64,000 nucleotides of DNA, taken from the NCBI RefSeq assembly GCF_030158815.1, contig NZ_BPFZ01000003.1, forward strand, positions 124,001-188,000, given 5' to 3'. The notes under the pieces are model-generated. The model ran no database searches, was not told where the DNA came from, and worked only from the letters and a program-made list of their open reading frames with translations. The position numbers and the translations under genes are program-made. This document shows, piece by piece, positions 17,721-27,523 of the stretch; the first letter of the stretch is position 1; each line of letters starts with the position of its first letter. The stretch is from Candidatus Phycosocius spiralis (GTDB lineage Bacteria > Pseudomonadota > Alphaproteobacteria > Caulobacterales > Aquidulcibacteraceae).

Positions 17721-18470
17721 ATGTCCCGCCGCAAGAAAATTTACGAAGGCAAGGCGAAGGTCCTTTATGAGGGGCCAGAACCTGGTACCTTGATCCAGTA
17801 TTTCAAAGATGATGCCACCGCCTTTAACGCCGAAAAGCATGCAATCATCGAAGGTAAAGGGGTTTTGAATAACCGAATTTCTGAATTCATTATGACGAAC
17901 TTAAACGCGATCGGCGTGCCAACTCATTTCATCCGCCGTATTAATATGCGTGAACAATTGATTCGCGAAGTAGAGATTATTCCCCTTGAAGTTGTCGTGC
18001 GCAATGTGGCTGCTGGCTCCATATCCAAGCGTTTGGGTATACCTGAAGGCGAATTACTGCCCCGCTCCATCGTCGAGTTTTACTATAAGAATGATGGCTT
18101 AGGCGATCCGATTGTCGCTGAAGAGCATATTACCGCCTTTAACTGGGCCACAACCCAAGAGATTGACGATTTGATGGCTCTGGCTTTGCGGATTAATGAT
18201 TATTTGTCGGGTCTGTTTGCAGGGGTCGGCATACGCTTGGTCGATTTTAAGCTTGAGTTTGGTAGGCTCTATGAAGGCGATATGGTGCGCACGGTGCTGG
18301 CCGATGAAATCAGCCCTGATTCCTGCCGCCTTTGGGATGCGCGCACCAACAATAAGCTCGATAAGGATCGATTTCGGCAAGACTTAGGCGGCATTTCAGA
18401 AGCCTATGCCGAGGTGGCCCAACGTTTGGGCATATTTAAAGACCCGCGCAGCGCATTTGTAGAGGGCTAA
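17721..18470 (+). CDS. purC: Phosphoribosylaminoimidazole-succinocarboxamide synthase (SAICAR synthetase)
   Basis: PurC ligates aspartate to CAIR in purine biosynthesis. The 249-residue product has [14 protein letters not shown] at the N terminus, [19 protein letters not shown] in the middle and [12 protein letters not shown] and [12 protein letters not shown] towards the end, all family hallmarks. I start at ATG 17721, preceded by GAGGAGAG; the frame extends upstream to 17607 without a ribosome site. purS follows after 41 bp. Confidence 0.97.
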   Translation: MSRRKKIYEGKAKVLYEGPEPGTLIQYFKDDATAFNAEKHAIIEGKGVLNNRISEFIMTNLNAIGVPTHFIRRINMREQLIREVEIIPLEVVVRNVAAGSISKRLGIPEGELLPRSIVEFYYKNDGLGDPIVAEEHITAFNWATTQEIDDLMALALRINDYLSGLFAGVGIRLVDFKLEFGRLYEGDMVRTVLADEISPDSCRLWDARTNNKLDKDRFRQDLGGISEAYAEVAQRLGIFKDPRSAFVEG

Positions 18471-18511
18471 GCCCAAGCCTTGAGCCCACAACCAATGAAA
18501 GAGCCTACCTT

Positions 18512-18754
18512 ATGAAAGCAATTGTCAACGTCCGTTTGAAAAATGGCGTCCTCGACCCGCAAGGGCGGGCGATTGCCGAAGCGCTACGAGGATTGGGCTT
18601 TTATGAAGCCAAAGATGCACGTGTAGGTAAAATGATTGAGATTGAGCTTGATGAAACCGATCCAAATCGAGGCGCATTAAGGGCAAGGGAAATGGCGGCC
18701 AAGCTGCTTGCCAATCCAGTCATTGAAAGCTGGACCATCGAAATCGCTGCTTAA
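18512..18754 (+). CDS. purS: Phosphoribosylformylglycinamidine synthase, PurS subunit
   Basis: PurS is the small structural subunit that bridges PurL and PurQ for ammonia transfer in FGAM synthesis. The 80-residue protein begins MKAIVNVRLKNGVLDPQGRA and has GLGFYEAKDARVGKMIEIEL and the LLANPVIESWTIE end. purQ and purL, which usually follow, are not here. The next gene is convergent chrA, so the rest of the complex is encoded elsewhere. Confidence 0.95.
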   Translation: MKAIVNVRLKNGVLDPQGRAIAEALRGLGFYEAKDARVGKMIEIELDETDPNRGALRAREMAAKLLANPVIESWTIEIAA

Positions 18755-18803
18755 GCCAATTTACCCATCGCGCTAATTTAGGGCGGTTACCAAGGCAAAA
18801 TCC

Positions 18804-20078
18804 CTAGCGCCAGTGGACCACAGCCAAGGCAATGCTGGTTAAAACAGTCACCATCAAGGTCAGCGCTGGGCCAAGCTTGGCTACTTGCAGGCACCAAATG
18901 GCAAGGGGCACCAATACCAGCATGATTGGATTAATGGTAGCCCAATCAGGTAGAGTGAATGTCGTGTCAGCAAAGGTTTTATACTTTATTTGGGACGTAA
19001 AAAGTGTTTGCTCACCAAACCAAAGGGCCAAATTCGCCATCACCCCAACTACGCCCGCACTTACCCCACTCAAAGCACCCCCAACCTTAGCATGGCTGCG
19101 CAACTGCTCTGCATAAGGCGCGCCAACGAATATCCACAAAAAACTTGGAGCAAACGTGCACCACGAGGCCATAAATGCAGCGGCAAATGCCAACCCAATG
19201 CCACCTTCACGCCAGCCTGCCATAAAGCCGACAAATTGGTTAATCAGAACCAATGGGCCAGGAATGGTTTGAACCAAGCCTAGTCCATCGATCATATTCT
19301 GAGACGTCAACCAACCGGCCGTTTCAACGCCATATTGGTTAAGCCAAACAGTCGAGGCGTAAGCACCACCAAAAGTAACCATCGAAAGGCCAGAGAATGC
19401 CAGCCCAATCTGTGTCAATAAAGCCATCTGCGCCATAGCAACTCCCATGAGTGGGACGAGCCATACCGATAACCAGATTGCGCCATCTTGCCATGCACGC
19501 CCTCGAAGACGCCCCGCACTGGCTACCACCCCAGGTGTAGGGAGGGAGGGTGCCCTAAACCATCCGATCAACAATGCAACCAGTATCACCCATGGGAAAG
19601 GAATTTGGAAAAAGAACAAGGCACTAAATGCTGCCGCGCTTATAATCCACCCTGCATAATCCTTGATGGCCTTATGTGCCAACCGATAGACCGCGACACA
19701 TACAAGAACCAGCACGGCCGCCCGTATAGCTTGCAGGACAGGCTGAAACAGAGCCAATTGGGTAGAGTGGACATAAATCAAGGATAGGCCAAGCATAAGG
19801 GCCGCCCCTGGTACGATAAACAACAACCCACCAATCAGCCCACCGCGCACACCATACAGACGCCAGCCTATATAAGTTGCCAATTGCTGCGCTTCTGGAC
19901 CGGGCAAGAGCATGCAATAGCTTAGCGCATGCATATAGGTTTCCTCACTCACCCATTTGCGAGTTTCCACAAAACGACGGTGCATCAAAGCGATCTGACC
20001 AGCAGGTCCACCAAATCCCAACATCCCAATCCACAAACTTTCGCGGATGAAATCGTGCAAGCTTGGATTTTCTGACAT
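18804..20078 (-). CDS. chrA: Chromate transporter, long-chain ChrA
   Basis: This is a bidomain CHR-family inner-membrane protein of 424 residues. The first half has GMLGFGGPAGQIALMHRRFV and YCMLLPGPEAQQLATYIGW. The second half repeats the pattern in VTFGGAYASTVWLNQYGV and LGLVQTIPGPLVLINQFVGF. About ten to twelve hydrophobic segments are visible. Family members export chromate; other roles of unspecialised ChrA proteins are possible. It is convergent with purS and divergent from the TonB-dependent receptor across an AT-rich 248-bp gap. Confidence 0.9.
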   Translation of the reverse strand: MSENPSLHDFIRESLWIGMLGFGGPAGQIALMHRRFVETRKWVSEETYMHALSYCMLLPGPEAQQLATYIGWRLYGVRGGLIGGLLFIVPGAALMLGLSLIYVHSTQLALFQPVLQAIRAAVLVLVCVAVYRLAHKAIKDYAGWIISAAAFSALFFFQIPFPWVILVALLIGWFRAPSLPTPGVVASAGRLRGRAWQDGAIWLSVWLVPLMGVAMAQMALLTQIGLAFSGLSMVTFGGAYASTVWLNQYGVETAGWLTSQNMIDGLGLVQTIPGPLVLINQFVGFMAGWREGGIGLAFAAAFMASWCTFAPSFLWIFVGAPYAEQLRSHAKVGGALSGVSAGVVGVMANLALWFGEQTLFTSQIKYKTFADTTFTLPDWATINPIMLVLVPLAIWCLQVAKLGPALTLMVTVLTSIALAVVHWR

Positions 20079-20326
20079 GACTGCGCCCTTCTATGGCCAC
20101 GATGGTACCCCCCTACGCGATGTTTTCCGATGTTTTTGAGACCTCTTCCGTAGAATAAAGATCATCTTACATTAGAAAATCTTCAGATTAGATCGATTGA
20201 AAAGCCAATACTAAACTGTAAATATAGTCAATGGGCCAATTATTATATAGAATGGCTAATAAGTTATATCAAGACTACTAATTCTAACTATGAGTTTTAT
20301 AGTTTGGATTAGATAAAAGGAAAAAT

Positions 20327-22726
20327 ATGCTCATGCGTAAACTTGCTGTAAGTACCTCAATACTCGCTTTCAATTTCGCCCTTTTTGTACCGATTTGTGG
20401 TTTTGCAGCACCCCAATCCACCCCAACTCTCACCGTAAACATTGAACAAAAGGGGCGAGGGATCGAAGCGACCAGTAATTCTGAAGTCATTATTGTGTCG
20501 GCGCGACGACGCGATGAGACCGCTCAGAGTGTCCCAATCGCATTAACGGCGATTGGTTCTGAAGCATTGAGCAAACGGGGGGCCTTTTCCATTCAAGCTG
20601 TGTCTACCCAAGTCCCCACCTTGCAATACACATCATCCAATCCGCGCAATACCGCTTTAAATATACGTGGACTTGGTGTGTCTTTCGGCCTAGCCAATGA
20701 CGGCTTAGAACAGGGGGTCGGCTTTTATGTCGATCAAGTTTACAATAGTCGCCCAGCCGCCAGCGCATTCGATTTACTCGATATTGCACGTGTTGAGATC
20801 CTGCGTGGTCCCCAGGGCACTTTATTTGGCAAAAACACGACAGCGGGTGCTGTTTCCATCACGACCAAACTACCAAGTTTTGACCATGAGGCTGAGATTG
20901 AGGTTTCAGGTGGCTCAGCAGGTTTTGTGCAGGCCAAGGGCGTAGTAAGCGGCCCAATTCTTAAAGACCATTTGGCCTTTCGGATTGCCGCTGGAATAAC
21001 CCAGCGTGAAGGATTTATCCGTTTAGTGCCTTCCAACCGGCTGGTGAATGATCTGGATAATCAAGCCATACGCGGCCAGCTCCTATGGGTCCTTGAACCC
21101 AGTTTGAAGCTGCGTTTGGTTGGCGATTACAACCTCTCCGATGCCGATTGCTGCACCCAGGTCTATGCTGGCTATGGGCCGACCTTGCGAAGTGCTGGGC
21201 GTCAGTTCCCGGCTCTGGCCAGCGCCTTAAACTATGCACCGCCCAGCTTGAACCCCTATGATCGTATAGCCGATGCAAATGCGCCGATTGCGGCACGCTC
21301 CGAATTGAGTGGTGTCTCCTTGATTGCAGACAAGGATTTAGGGGGAACAGCGCTAACCCTAATCAGTGCTTGGCGTAGCTGGGATTGGCGTCCGGCCAAT
21401 GATCGCGATTACACGAGTTTAGATATTCTACGCCAATCGGCCAACCCCGTTCAACAAGAACAAATCACCCATGAATTGCGCCTCGCTTCAAAGGGGGTTC
21501 AGCGTCTTAATTATACCATTGGGCTTTTTGCATTTCGCCAAAAGTTAAAAGGCCAAAACGTAACCGAATGGGGCCGTGATGCATCCTTCTGGTTGTTGGG
21601 AACGGCCACATCAAACGGCACACCCATCAGATCGAACCTTCTAGATGGTTATATTACTCGTTCTAATGCCGTATCGACCATTGATAGCCGCGCCGCCTTT
21701 GCTCAAGTGATCTGGCGGGCATCAGAAACAATCACATTAACCACGGGCCTTAGATACACCGATGAGATCAAAAAGGCCGATTATGCAGCCCAAGTGGAGG
21801 GTGGCCTTGCAACTCCCAATAATGCTCTGATCAATGCCAAACTGTCGATCTTCAGGCCGCAAGCATATCGCGTTCGGTTTGGGGATGATGCCTGGACTGG
21901 TGATATCAATCTATCTTGGCAACCCATCTCGTCCATTAATCTTTATGTGAATTACGCTAAGGGGTTCAAATCTGGCGGGATTAATCTTGCAGGTCTACCC
22001 TTTAACGCCACCAATAATCCTGCTCTAGACCGGGCCATTATCAGCCCAGAAGAAACGCAAGCCTATGAATTAGGGCTTAAATCCCAATGGTTTGAACGCC
22101 GACTGACCGCTAATGTCGCTTTGTTTAAATCCGATGTTCAAGATTTTCAGGCCAATGTTGTCGATACCGGACCTGGTGCTTTGCGGGGCTATCTGGCTAA
22201 TATTGAAGCGGTGCGTTCGCAAGGGGTTGAATTGGACTTAACGCTGGCTCCAATCCAGGGACTGTCAGCCTATCTGCGTACCGCCTTCACAGATGCAACC
22301 TATCGGTCCTTTAAGAACGCGCCATGCCCACTTGAACTGATCGGAAATACCACAAGCTCTTGTGACTTATCGGGTAAAGAGCTGCCGGGGACTTCGCCCG
22401 TGGCTTTAAGCCTTGGGGCTGAATATCGCTGGGCTGCTAAGGCCCAAAAGGGAGAATATTATATTGGGGTGGATGGGACCTCGCGCTCTAGCTTTTTTGC
22501 AGATGCATCCGATAGCGCCTATTTGAAAATTCGCAGCTATGATCTCTTCAATCTGCGGGCCGGCTTTACCGCGGAAGCCGGGTGGGAGGTGTTTGTCCTT
22601 GTCCGCAATGTCACCGATCATGACTATATGACCCTACTAACTCCGCAATCGGGTAATAGCGGCTTTTTCTCTGGCGTGCCGGGTGACCCACGTACAACCC
22701 AGCTGACCTTGCGCTATCATTATTAG
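20327..22726 (+). CDS. TonB-dependent outer-membrane receptor
   Basis: The 799-residue protein has a signal peptide (MLMRKLAVSTSILAFNFALF, cleavage after GFAA). A TonB-box-like EVIIVSARRRDE lies near residue 55, and a plug domain contains LNIRGLGVSFG and VEILRGPQGTLFGKNTTAGA. A long beta-barrel ends in an aromatic residue (QLTLRYHY). The pattern is that of the iron-complex or carbohydrate receptors common in Caulobacterales and Sphingomonadales. The ligand cannot be told. AAAAGGA precedes the start, with ATG 20333 as an alternative. The upstream 248 bp are strongly AT-rich and carry a small AACTAT/ATAGTT inverted repeat. Confidence 0.93.
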   Translation: MLMRKLAVSTSILAFNFALFVPICGFAAPQSTPTLTVNIEQKGRGIEATSNSEVIIVSARRRDETAQSVPIALTAIGSEALSKRGAFSIQAVSTQVPTLQYTSSNPRNTALNIRGLGVSFGLANDGLEQGVGFYVDQVYNSRPAASAFDLLDIARVEILRGPQGTLFGKNTTAGAVSITTKLPSFDHEAEIEVSGGSAGFVQAKGVVSGPILKDHLAFRIAAGITQREGFIRLVPSNRLVNDLDNQAIRGQLLWVLEPSLKLRLVGDYNLSDADCCTQVYAGYGPTLRSAGRQFPALASALNYAPPSLNPYDRIADANAPIAARSELSGVSLIADKDLGGTALTLISAWRSWDWRPANDRDYTSLDILRQSANPVQQEQITHELRLASKGVQRLNYTIGLFAFRQKLKGQNVTEWGRDASFWLLGTATSNGTPIRSNLLDGYITRSNAVSTIDSRAAFAQVIWRASETITLTTGLRYTDEIKKADYAAQVEGGLATPNNALINAKLSIFRPQAYRVRFGDDAWTGDINLSWQPISSINLYVNYAKGFKSGGINLAGLPFNATNNPALDRAIISPEETQAYELGLKSQWFERRLTANVALFKSDVQDFQANVVDTGPGALRGYLANIEAVRSQGVELDLTLAPIQGLSAYLRTAFTDATYRSFKNAPCPLELIGNTTSSCDLSGKELPGTSPVALSLGAEYRWAAKAQKGEYYIGVDGTSRSSFFADASDSAYLKIRSYDLFNLRAGFTAEAGWEVFVLVRNVTDHDYMTLLTPQSGNSGFFSGVPGDPRTTQLTLRYHY

Positions 22727-22845
22727 GATGGTCTCATATGGATGTTGAAGGTAGATGTAATGGTTATATGTTCAGCGGCTCGATCAAAATCTGCCACACA
22801 TTGGGACATGTCTATGAAACAACATGGGTCAATTATAAGTCTCAT

Positions 22846-24039
22846 TCATGCCGCAACAAGACCTAAATCGACTGCTGCTGCCTGCATGACTTCTTCTTCG
22901 ATGAGATAAAGGCCCGATATACGTCCGGGTTCTGGTTCATAAAGTCCCCCATTAACAAACCAAGCAAAGCCTTTGGAAGACTTTGGGTCGACCCATATTC
23001 CGCCTAACAGGCCGTAAGCCTCACCATAATGGCCGATCATCTCGCACTTTAAACCTGTTATTGGGCAGGCATGACCTGGGATCAATCGATGGACGCCCAA
23101 GCCAAACCCTTGAAACGCCCCCCCAGAGGTATCGCCATTGGCTAAGCGTGCATCAAATGTCCAATGTGGTGTAGTGATTAAAGCACGCACATCAGGGCTC
23201 AATAAAGCCTTCGCACCTGTTAGGGCCATGCCAATCTTGGCAATATCTTCGACACTGGCCCGCAAACCGCCTTGAGGAGAAAACAAGAGACCATTGGTTC
23301 CGATTCTATAGCCTTCCAAGCTTTGGCCAGGTTTCGCAGCAATCAGAGGTAATTTGGCGGGGTCTAGATCTTGATCAATCTGTGATTCCCATGCACCGGA
23401 GGGATAGCGCCGATAGAGTGTCACCCCATTTTGGACTGCCCTTTCAGACACACCAGACCAATTGAAGCCACAGTCGAGCCCTAATGGGTGCAACACCAGT
23501 TGTGCGGCCAGCCGATCAAAGCGTTCGCCCGTTGCGCCTTCACAAACCTGCGCCAAAAGGCCCATGGCGAGATTAGAATAGGTAAAAAAGCCGAGTGGCT
23601 TGTCAACATCGGCCCAATGGGCACCCTCATGCCATTGTTCCCCGGTTGGAACAAAGAAGCTCTCGAGCGTCTCCCCCACCACACCACGATAATTCTCACC
23701 ATCGCGGATGCCGGAAGTGTGGCTCAAGATCATACGGGCTGTAATCGGGCGATGGTTGAACTTAGGGTGGCGCAGCACAAATCCAAGATGATCAGATATA
23801 TCTCCGTCCAGCGTCACATGCCCCGATTGAACCAATTGGATATAGGTTAACGCGGTAACCACTTTGGAGATTGAAGCGACGCGCGCTTTGCTGGATACTT
23901 CCATGGGCGTGTCAGGTATTTTGCGCACCCCAAACGCACCAGACCAGATGATATCTTGGCCTTGAAATAAAATGGCGGTGCCGCCGGGGACATCTAGGCG
24001 GTCGATGCAGGCACCAAGCACTTCGCCAAGGTGCCACAT
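22846..24039 (-). CDS. Cytoplasmic serine hydrolase, beta-lactamase family
   Basis: The 397-residue protein has no signal peptide. It has SxxK in VASISKVVTALTY near residue 57 and YSN in FFTYSNLAMGLLAQ near residue 153, with a GHYGEAYGLLGG segment near the end that may stand for the third motif. It is similar in layout to EstB-type esterases. It starts 5 bp after the rpsP stop, so it is the distal gene of an ffh-rpsP transcript, the position usually taken by rimM-trmD. Substrate unknown. Confidence 0.82.
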   Translation of the reverse strand: MWHLGEVLGACIDRLDVPGGTAILFQGQDIIWSGAFGVRKIPDTPMEVSSKARVASISKVVTALTYIQLVQSGHVTLDGDISDHLGFVLRHPKFNHRPITARMILSHTSGIRDGENYRGVVGETLESFFVPTGEQWHEGAHWADVDKPLGFFTYSNLAMGLLAQVCEGATGERFDRLAAQLVLHPLGLDCGFNWSGVSERAVQNGVTLYRRYPSGAWESQIDQDLDPAKLPLIAAKPGQSLEGYRIGTNGLLFSPQGGLRASVEDIAKIGMALTGAKALLSPDVRALITTPHWTFDARLANGDTSGGAFQGFGLGVHRLIPGHACPITGLKCEMIGHYGEAYGLLGGIWVDPKSSKGFAWFVNGGLYEPEPGRISGLYLIEEEVMQAAAVDLGLVAA

Positions 24040-24044
24040 GGTGC

Positions 24045-24584
24045 TTACTGAGCCGCTGGCTCTTCAACTGCTTCGGCGGTGGTTTCTTCAGCCACTGCCT
24101 CAACAGCAGCTTGTTCCTCAACAAACTCTTCAACTGGGGCAGCGGCGGCTTCAACTGCAGCAAGCTTTGCGGCCTGTGCTTCGGCTTTGGCTAGTGCGGC
24201 GGCTTCCTTAGCGTCTGCTTTGGCTTGTTCAGCCGCTGCAGCGGCGTCTAAAGCGGCTTGGGCTTTTTCTGCGGCACGCTCGGTTGCTTTTTGGCCAGGC
24301 TTGCCTTTGCTAGGATTATTGCCATTGACCCAAACGCCCACACCTTTTGTAGCCAAGAAACGGGCAACGCGATCGGTCGGTTGTGCACCTTTTTTCATCC
24401 ACTCTGCGGCACGGTCCGCATCAATGACTAAACGGGCCACATTGTCATCTGGCAAAGTTGGGTTGTAACTGCCTATCTTTTCCAAGAAGCGCCCATCACG
24501 GGGGGAACGCGCTTCAGCGACCACGATCCGATAGACGGGTTTTTTTTTGGAGCCACCACGGGCCAAGCGAATTTTCAAAGACAT
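24045..24584 (-). CDS. rpsP: Ribosomal protein bS16 with long Ala/Glu-rich tail
   Basis: The first roughly 80 residues are standard S16 ([50 protein letters not shown]). A tail of about 95 residues follows, rich in Ala, Glu and Lys ([20 protein letters not shown]), probably helical or disordered and turning acidic at the end. Extended S16 proteins occur in alphaproteobacteria. ffh lies 35 bp upstream; rimM and trmD are not found downstream. Confidence 0.96.
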   Translation of the reverse strand: MSLKIRLARGGSKKKPVYRIVVAEARSPRDGRFLEKIGSYNPTLPDDNVARLVIDADRAAEWMKKGAQPTDRVARFLATKGVGVWVNGNNPSKGKPGQKATERAAEKAQAALDAAAAAEQAKADAKEAAALAKAEAQAAKLAAVEAAAAPVEEFVEEQAAVEAVAEETTAEAVEEPAAQ

Positions 24585-24619
24585 AAGATTTACCTTTCAG
24601 AGTTTTATGTTTGTTCTTG

Positions 24620-26155
24620 TCATTTTTTCCCAAGTGGGAGACCCGGCAGGCCACTAAAGCCGCCGGGGGTTTGTGTGCTGCCCAATCCGGGCAAACCTTG
24701 TGGTGCGGCTGATGTTGGCCCCGATAGACCTGGCAAACCCCCAGAGGCCGCAGACGCCTTTTGACCTAATGCTTGAAGAGTAGCGGGGTCCATCGGCGGC
24801 ATTTTCCCGCCGAACATCCCACCCATTTTTCCCATCAGGCCTTTCATACCGCCTTTGCCCATGGCCTTGACCATATCGGCCATGGAGCGGTGCATTTTAA
24901 TGACTTTATTGACTTCCGAAACATCGACCCCAGCACCAGCGGCAATGCGTTTACGCCGACTCGCATTGAGTACATCCGGCTTGGCGCGTTCCTGTTTAGT
25001 CATGGATTGGATTACCGCAATCTGACGCTTGACGGACTTATCGCTGACAGCCCCAGACTCCATGGCCTTTTTGGCCGCTTGCGCGCCAGGCAACATACCC
25101 ATCACACCGCCAAGGCCGCCCATGGCTTGGATCTGCCGCAATTGCATCGCCAAATCATCAAGGTCAAACTTACCCTTGGCCATTTTAGCGGCCAATTTTT
25201 CAGCTTCATCCTGCTTGACGCTCTCAACCGCGCGCTCAACCAGACTGATAACATCGCCTTGGCCCAAGATGCGCCCGGCAATACGTTGGGCGTCAAAAAC
25301 GTCCAAGCCGTCGATTTTTTCGCCAATACCCAAGAACTTGATTGGCAGGCCGGTGACGGCGCGCATCGACAACGCAGCACCACCGCGCCCATCGCCATCG
25401 CCGCGGGTTAAAACAATGCCGGTTAGCGGCAAGCGCTCATGAAAGCGACGCGCGGTTTCCACCGCATCTTGCCCGGTTAGGCTATCGGCTACCAGCAAGG
25501 TTTCAATCGGGGCGGCTATGCGCGCAATTTCTTCTGCTTCGCGCATCATCTCTTCATCGATGGATGTGCGCCCTGCGGTATCAAGCACCACGACGTCATA
25601 GCCACCAAGCCGCCCAGCGGTGATGGCACGGCGCGCAATTTCAGCCGGCATCTGGCCTGAGATGATCGGCAAACACTCAACTTCGGCTTGCCCGGCCAAA
25701 ACTGCCAATTGCTCCATCGCGGCAGGGCGACGCACATCAAGGGAAGCAACCAGTACTTTTTTGCGCAATTTGATGCGCATACGCAAGGCCAGTTTCGCAG
25801 TCGTGGTGGTTTTGCCAGAACCTTGCAGACCCGCCATCATGATGATCGCCGGAGGGCCTTGGTTCAGCATTAAATCAACCGGGCCGTCCGTGCCACCTAA
25901 GGTCTCAACCAACGCGTCATAAACGATTTTGACAACTTGCTGGCTGGGCTTAACAGCCCGGATCACCCGCTCACCAACGGCCTCCTCTTTGACCTTGGCG
26001 ATAAAGGCTTTGACGACGGGCAGCGCGACATCGGCTTCCAACAGCGCGACACGCACTTCACGCAGCGCCGCATCGACATCGCTATCCGACAAGGCCCCAC
26101 GGCCCGTCAGCGTGTCAAATACACCCGTCAATCGTTGAGTTAGCGCGTCAAACAT
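24620..26155 (-). CDS. ffh: Signal recognition particle protein Ffh
   Basis: Ffh is the SRP54 GTPase that binds signal sequences and 4.5S RNA and docks on FtsY. The 511-residue protein has an N domain, then the G domain with GLQGSGKTTTTAKLALRMR and VVLDTAGRTS, and TRGDGDGRGGAALSM. A Met-rich M domain from about residue 300 carries the RNA-binding NASRRKRIAAGAGVDVSEVN. The C terminus is a Gly/Pro/Leu-rich tail. I use ATG 26155 (MFDALTQ); the frame opens ten codons earlier. Its partner ftsY is also in this window. Confidence 0.97.
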   Translation of the reverse strand: MFDALTQRLTGVFDTLTGRGALSDSDVDAALREVRVALLEADVALPVVKAFIAKVKEEAVGERVIRAVKPSQQVVKIVYDALVETLGGTDGPVDLMLNQGPPAIIMMAGLQGSGKTTTTAKLALRMRIKLRKKVLVASLDVRRPAAMEQLAVLAGQAEVECLPIISGQMPAEIARRAITAGRLGGYDVVVLDTAGRTSIDEEMMREAEEIARIAAPIETLLVADSLTGQDAVETARRFHERLPLTGIVLTRGDGDGRGGAALSMRAVTGLPIKFLGIGEKIDGLDVFDAQRIAGRILGQGDVISLVERAVESVKQDEAEKLAAKMAKGKFDLDDLAMQLRQIQAMGGLGGVMGMLPGAQAAKKAMESGAVSDKSVKRQIAVIQSMTKQERAKPDVLNASRRKRIAAGAGVDVSEVNKVIKMHRSMADMVKAMGKGGMKGLMGKMGGMFGGKMPPMDPATLQALGQKASAASGGLPGLSGPTSAAPQGLPGLGSTQTPGGFSGLPGLPLGKK

Positions 26156-26191
26156 GCGTGGTTCCCAAAAACAAACACGCAACACAAAACA

Positions 26192-26219
26192 CCCCGCCGG
26201 ACGATCACGTCGGACGGGG
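26192..26219 (-). terminator. Rho-independent terminator between the HPr gene and ffh
   Basis: On the minus strand a GC-rich hairpin (CCCCGTCC... pairing with ...GGCGGGG, about 11 pairs with two single-base bulges) is followed by a T-rich stretch (TGTTTTGTGTTG). It fits termination of the EIIA-HPr transcript ahead of ffh. Confidence 0.6.
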
Positions 26220-26356
26220 AAACCCTGTCCACCCCATCTGCTTAACCCCCGATTGCTCAGTTCGTGCAGGACCGTGTGGATCAGAGAGCGCGTTTTGATT
26301 GCGCGAAAGAGTGGGGCCTATAGCGAAACGAAGGGCAAAGGGCAAGGTCTTATGCG

Positions 26357-26638
26357 CTATTCATCCTCACCAAAGCGACTGGCGACCAAGTCGGTCAAAG
26401 CATCCAGAGCGGCTTCAGCGCGGGGTCCTTCAGCTGAAACGACGATCTCAGAGCCGATGCCCGCAGCCAGCATCATCAGATCCATGATGCTCTCACCATC
26501 AACTTCTTGGTCTTCCCGGCTCACACGGATGAAGCAATCCGCATACTCGCCCGCCAGCATGGCAAATTTGGAGGAAGCGCGGGCATGTAAGCCCCGTTTA
26601 TTGACAATTTCAAAGGTGCGCGAGAGCCGTTGAGTCAT
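26357..26638 (-). CDS. Phosphocarrier protein HPr
   Basis: The 93-residue product has the HPr active-site motif NKRGLHARASSKF with the phosphorylated His at residue 18. The regulatory-serine region GESIMDLMMLAAG corresponds to the Ser46 site of other HPrs. It accepts phosphate from enzyme I and passes it to an EIIA. In alphaproteobacteria lacking sugar permeases such proteins belong to the regulatory PTS. The start overlaps the EIIA stop by one base. No HPr kinase gene is in the window. Confidence 0.93.
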   Translation of the reverse strand: MTQRLSRTFEIVNKRGLHARASSKFAMLAGEYADCFIRVSREDQEVDGESIMDLMMLAAGIGSEIVVSAEGPRAEAALDALTDLVASRFGEDE

Positions 26639-27039
26639 CAGCCACTCGCCAGCAATGAGGAGGCGACTGCAATATATTTACGTGCCGCATCCTGGGCAGC
26701 AAATACGGCGCGAGGCAGGGTTTCGCGCCCGCGTACCTCAGCCAATTTGATCAGCATGGGCAAATTGGCCCCGGCGATTACTTCATAATCACCACGATTC
26801 ATAATGGAAATCGCGAGATTTGATGGGGTTCCACCAAACATGTCGGTGAGAATAATCACGCCCGCGCCAACATCTACTTTCCGGCACGCGTTCAAAATAT
26901 CATCGCGCCGGGTTTGCATATCATCATCGGGGCCAATGCAAATTGCCACCATATTGGTTTGAGGCCCAACAACATGTTCAGCTGCGAGAAGCAGCTCTCG
27001 CGCCAGTAAACCATGACTGACCACCACGACACCAATCAT
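26638..27039 (-). CDS. PTS EIIA component, mannose (ManX) type
   Basis: The 133-residue protein has the phospho-His motif VVVVSHGLLARELL with the His at residue 9, and IILTDMFGGTPSNLA around residue 65, both typical of EIIA-Man. No EIIB, EIIC or EIID genes are nearby, so it likely acts in signalling rather than sugar uptake. In related bacteria it sits with hprK and a two-component system; here it follows the ferredoxin gene with a 123-bp gap. Confidence 0.92.
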   Translation of the reverse strand: MIGVVVVSHGLLARELLLAAEHVVGPQTNMVAICIGPDDDMQTRRDDILNACRKVDVGAGVIILTDMFGGTPSNLAISIMNRGDYEVIAGANLPMLIKLAEVRGRETLPRAVFAAQDAARKYIAVASSLLASG

Positions 27040-27162
27040 TGGATTCCTAACTCATCACATCTTCACGCAAGTGACGTGCTCTGCCCGCGCAATACGCCAC
27101 ATCTACGTCTTATCCATCTAGCAGTGATCTCCATTCAAGATCGAACATTAGGTGCATCATAC

Positions 27163-27483
27163 TTAATGTTGCGCCGCGGGTAAGCGAACAATAATGCCGT
27201 CGAGTTCTGGCGTCATGGAGATTTGGCAGGATAGGCGCGACAAGGGCGTTATCCCTTCGGCAAAATCAAGCATACTTTCTTCCATACTACCAAGTTTTCC
27301 AGTCTTCTCGATCCAATCCGCATCTACAAAAACATGACAGGTGGCGCATGCGCAAGCTCCGCCACAATCGGCATCAATCCCTGGAATTCGGTTCTTGACG
27401 GCCCCTTCCATTATAGTGGTGCCAGGTGCTAGATCAAGGACATGCTCTTTTCCCGAATGTTCAATATAGGTGACCTTAGCCAT
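27163..27483 (-). CDS. 2Fe-2S ferredoxin, adrenodoxin/putidaredoxin type
   Basis: The 106-residue product has the cluster motif [16 protein letters not shown] (C-X5-C-X2-C) and the fourth Cys in [17 protein letters not shown] between them is typical of ferredoxins that serve cytochrome P450s or Fe-S assembly. Its reductase is encoded just upstream in the same direction, 40 bp away. No P450 gene is in the window, so the electron acceptor is unknown. Confidence 0.93.
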   Translation of the reverse strand: MAKVTYIEHSGKEHVLDLAPGTTIMEGAVKNRIPGIDADCGGACACATCHVFVDADWIEKTGKLGSMEESMLDFAEGITPLSRLSCQISMTPELDGIIVRLPAAQH

Positions 27484-27523
27484 GCTGGATTATTCCTTTT
27501 GAGCGATTAGTCGGATTGGACAC

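Noticed and set aside
26156-26356. Possible 4.5S RNA gene near ffh
   Set aside because: The stretch lacks the conserved GGTCAGGTCCGGAAGGAAGC-type core on both strands; only a terminator hairpin is present.
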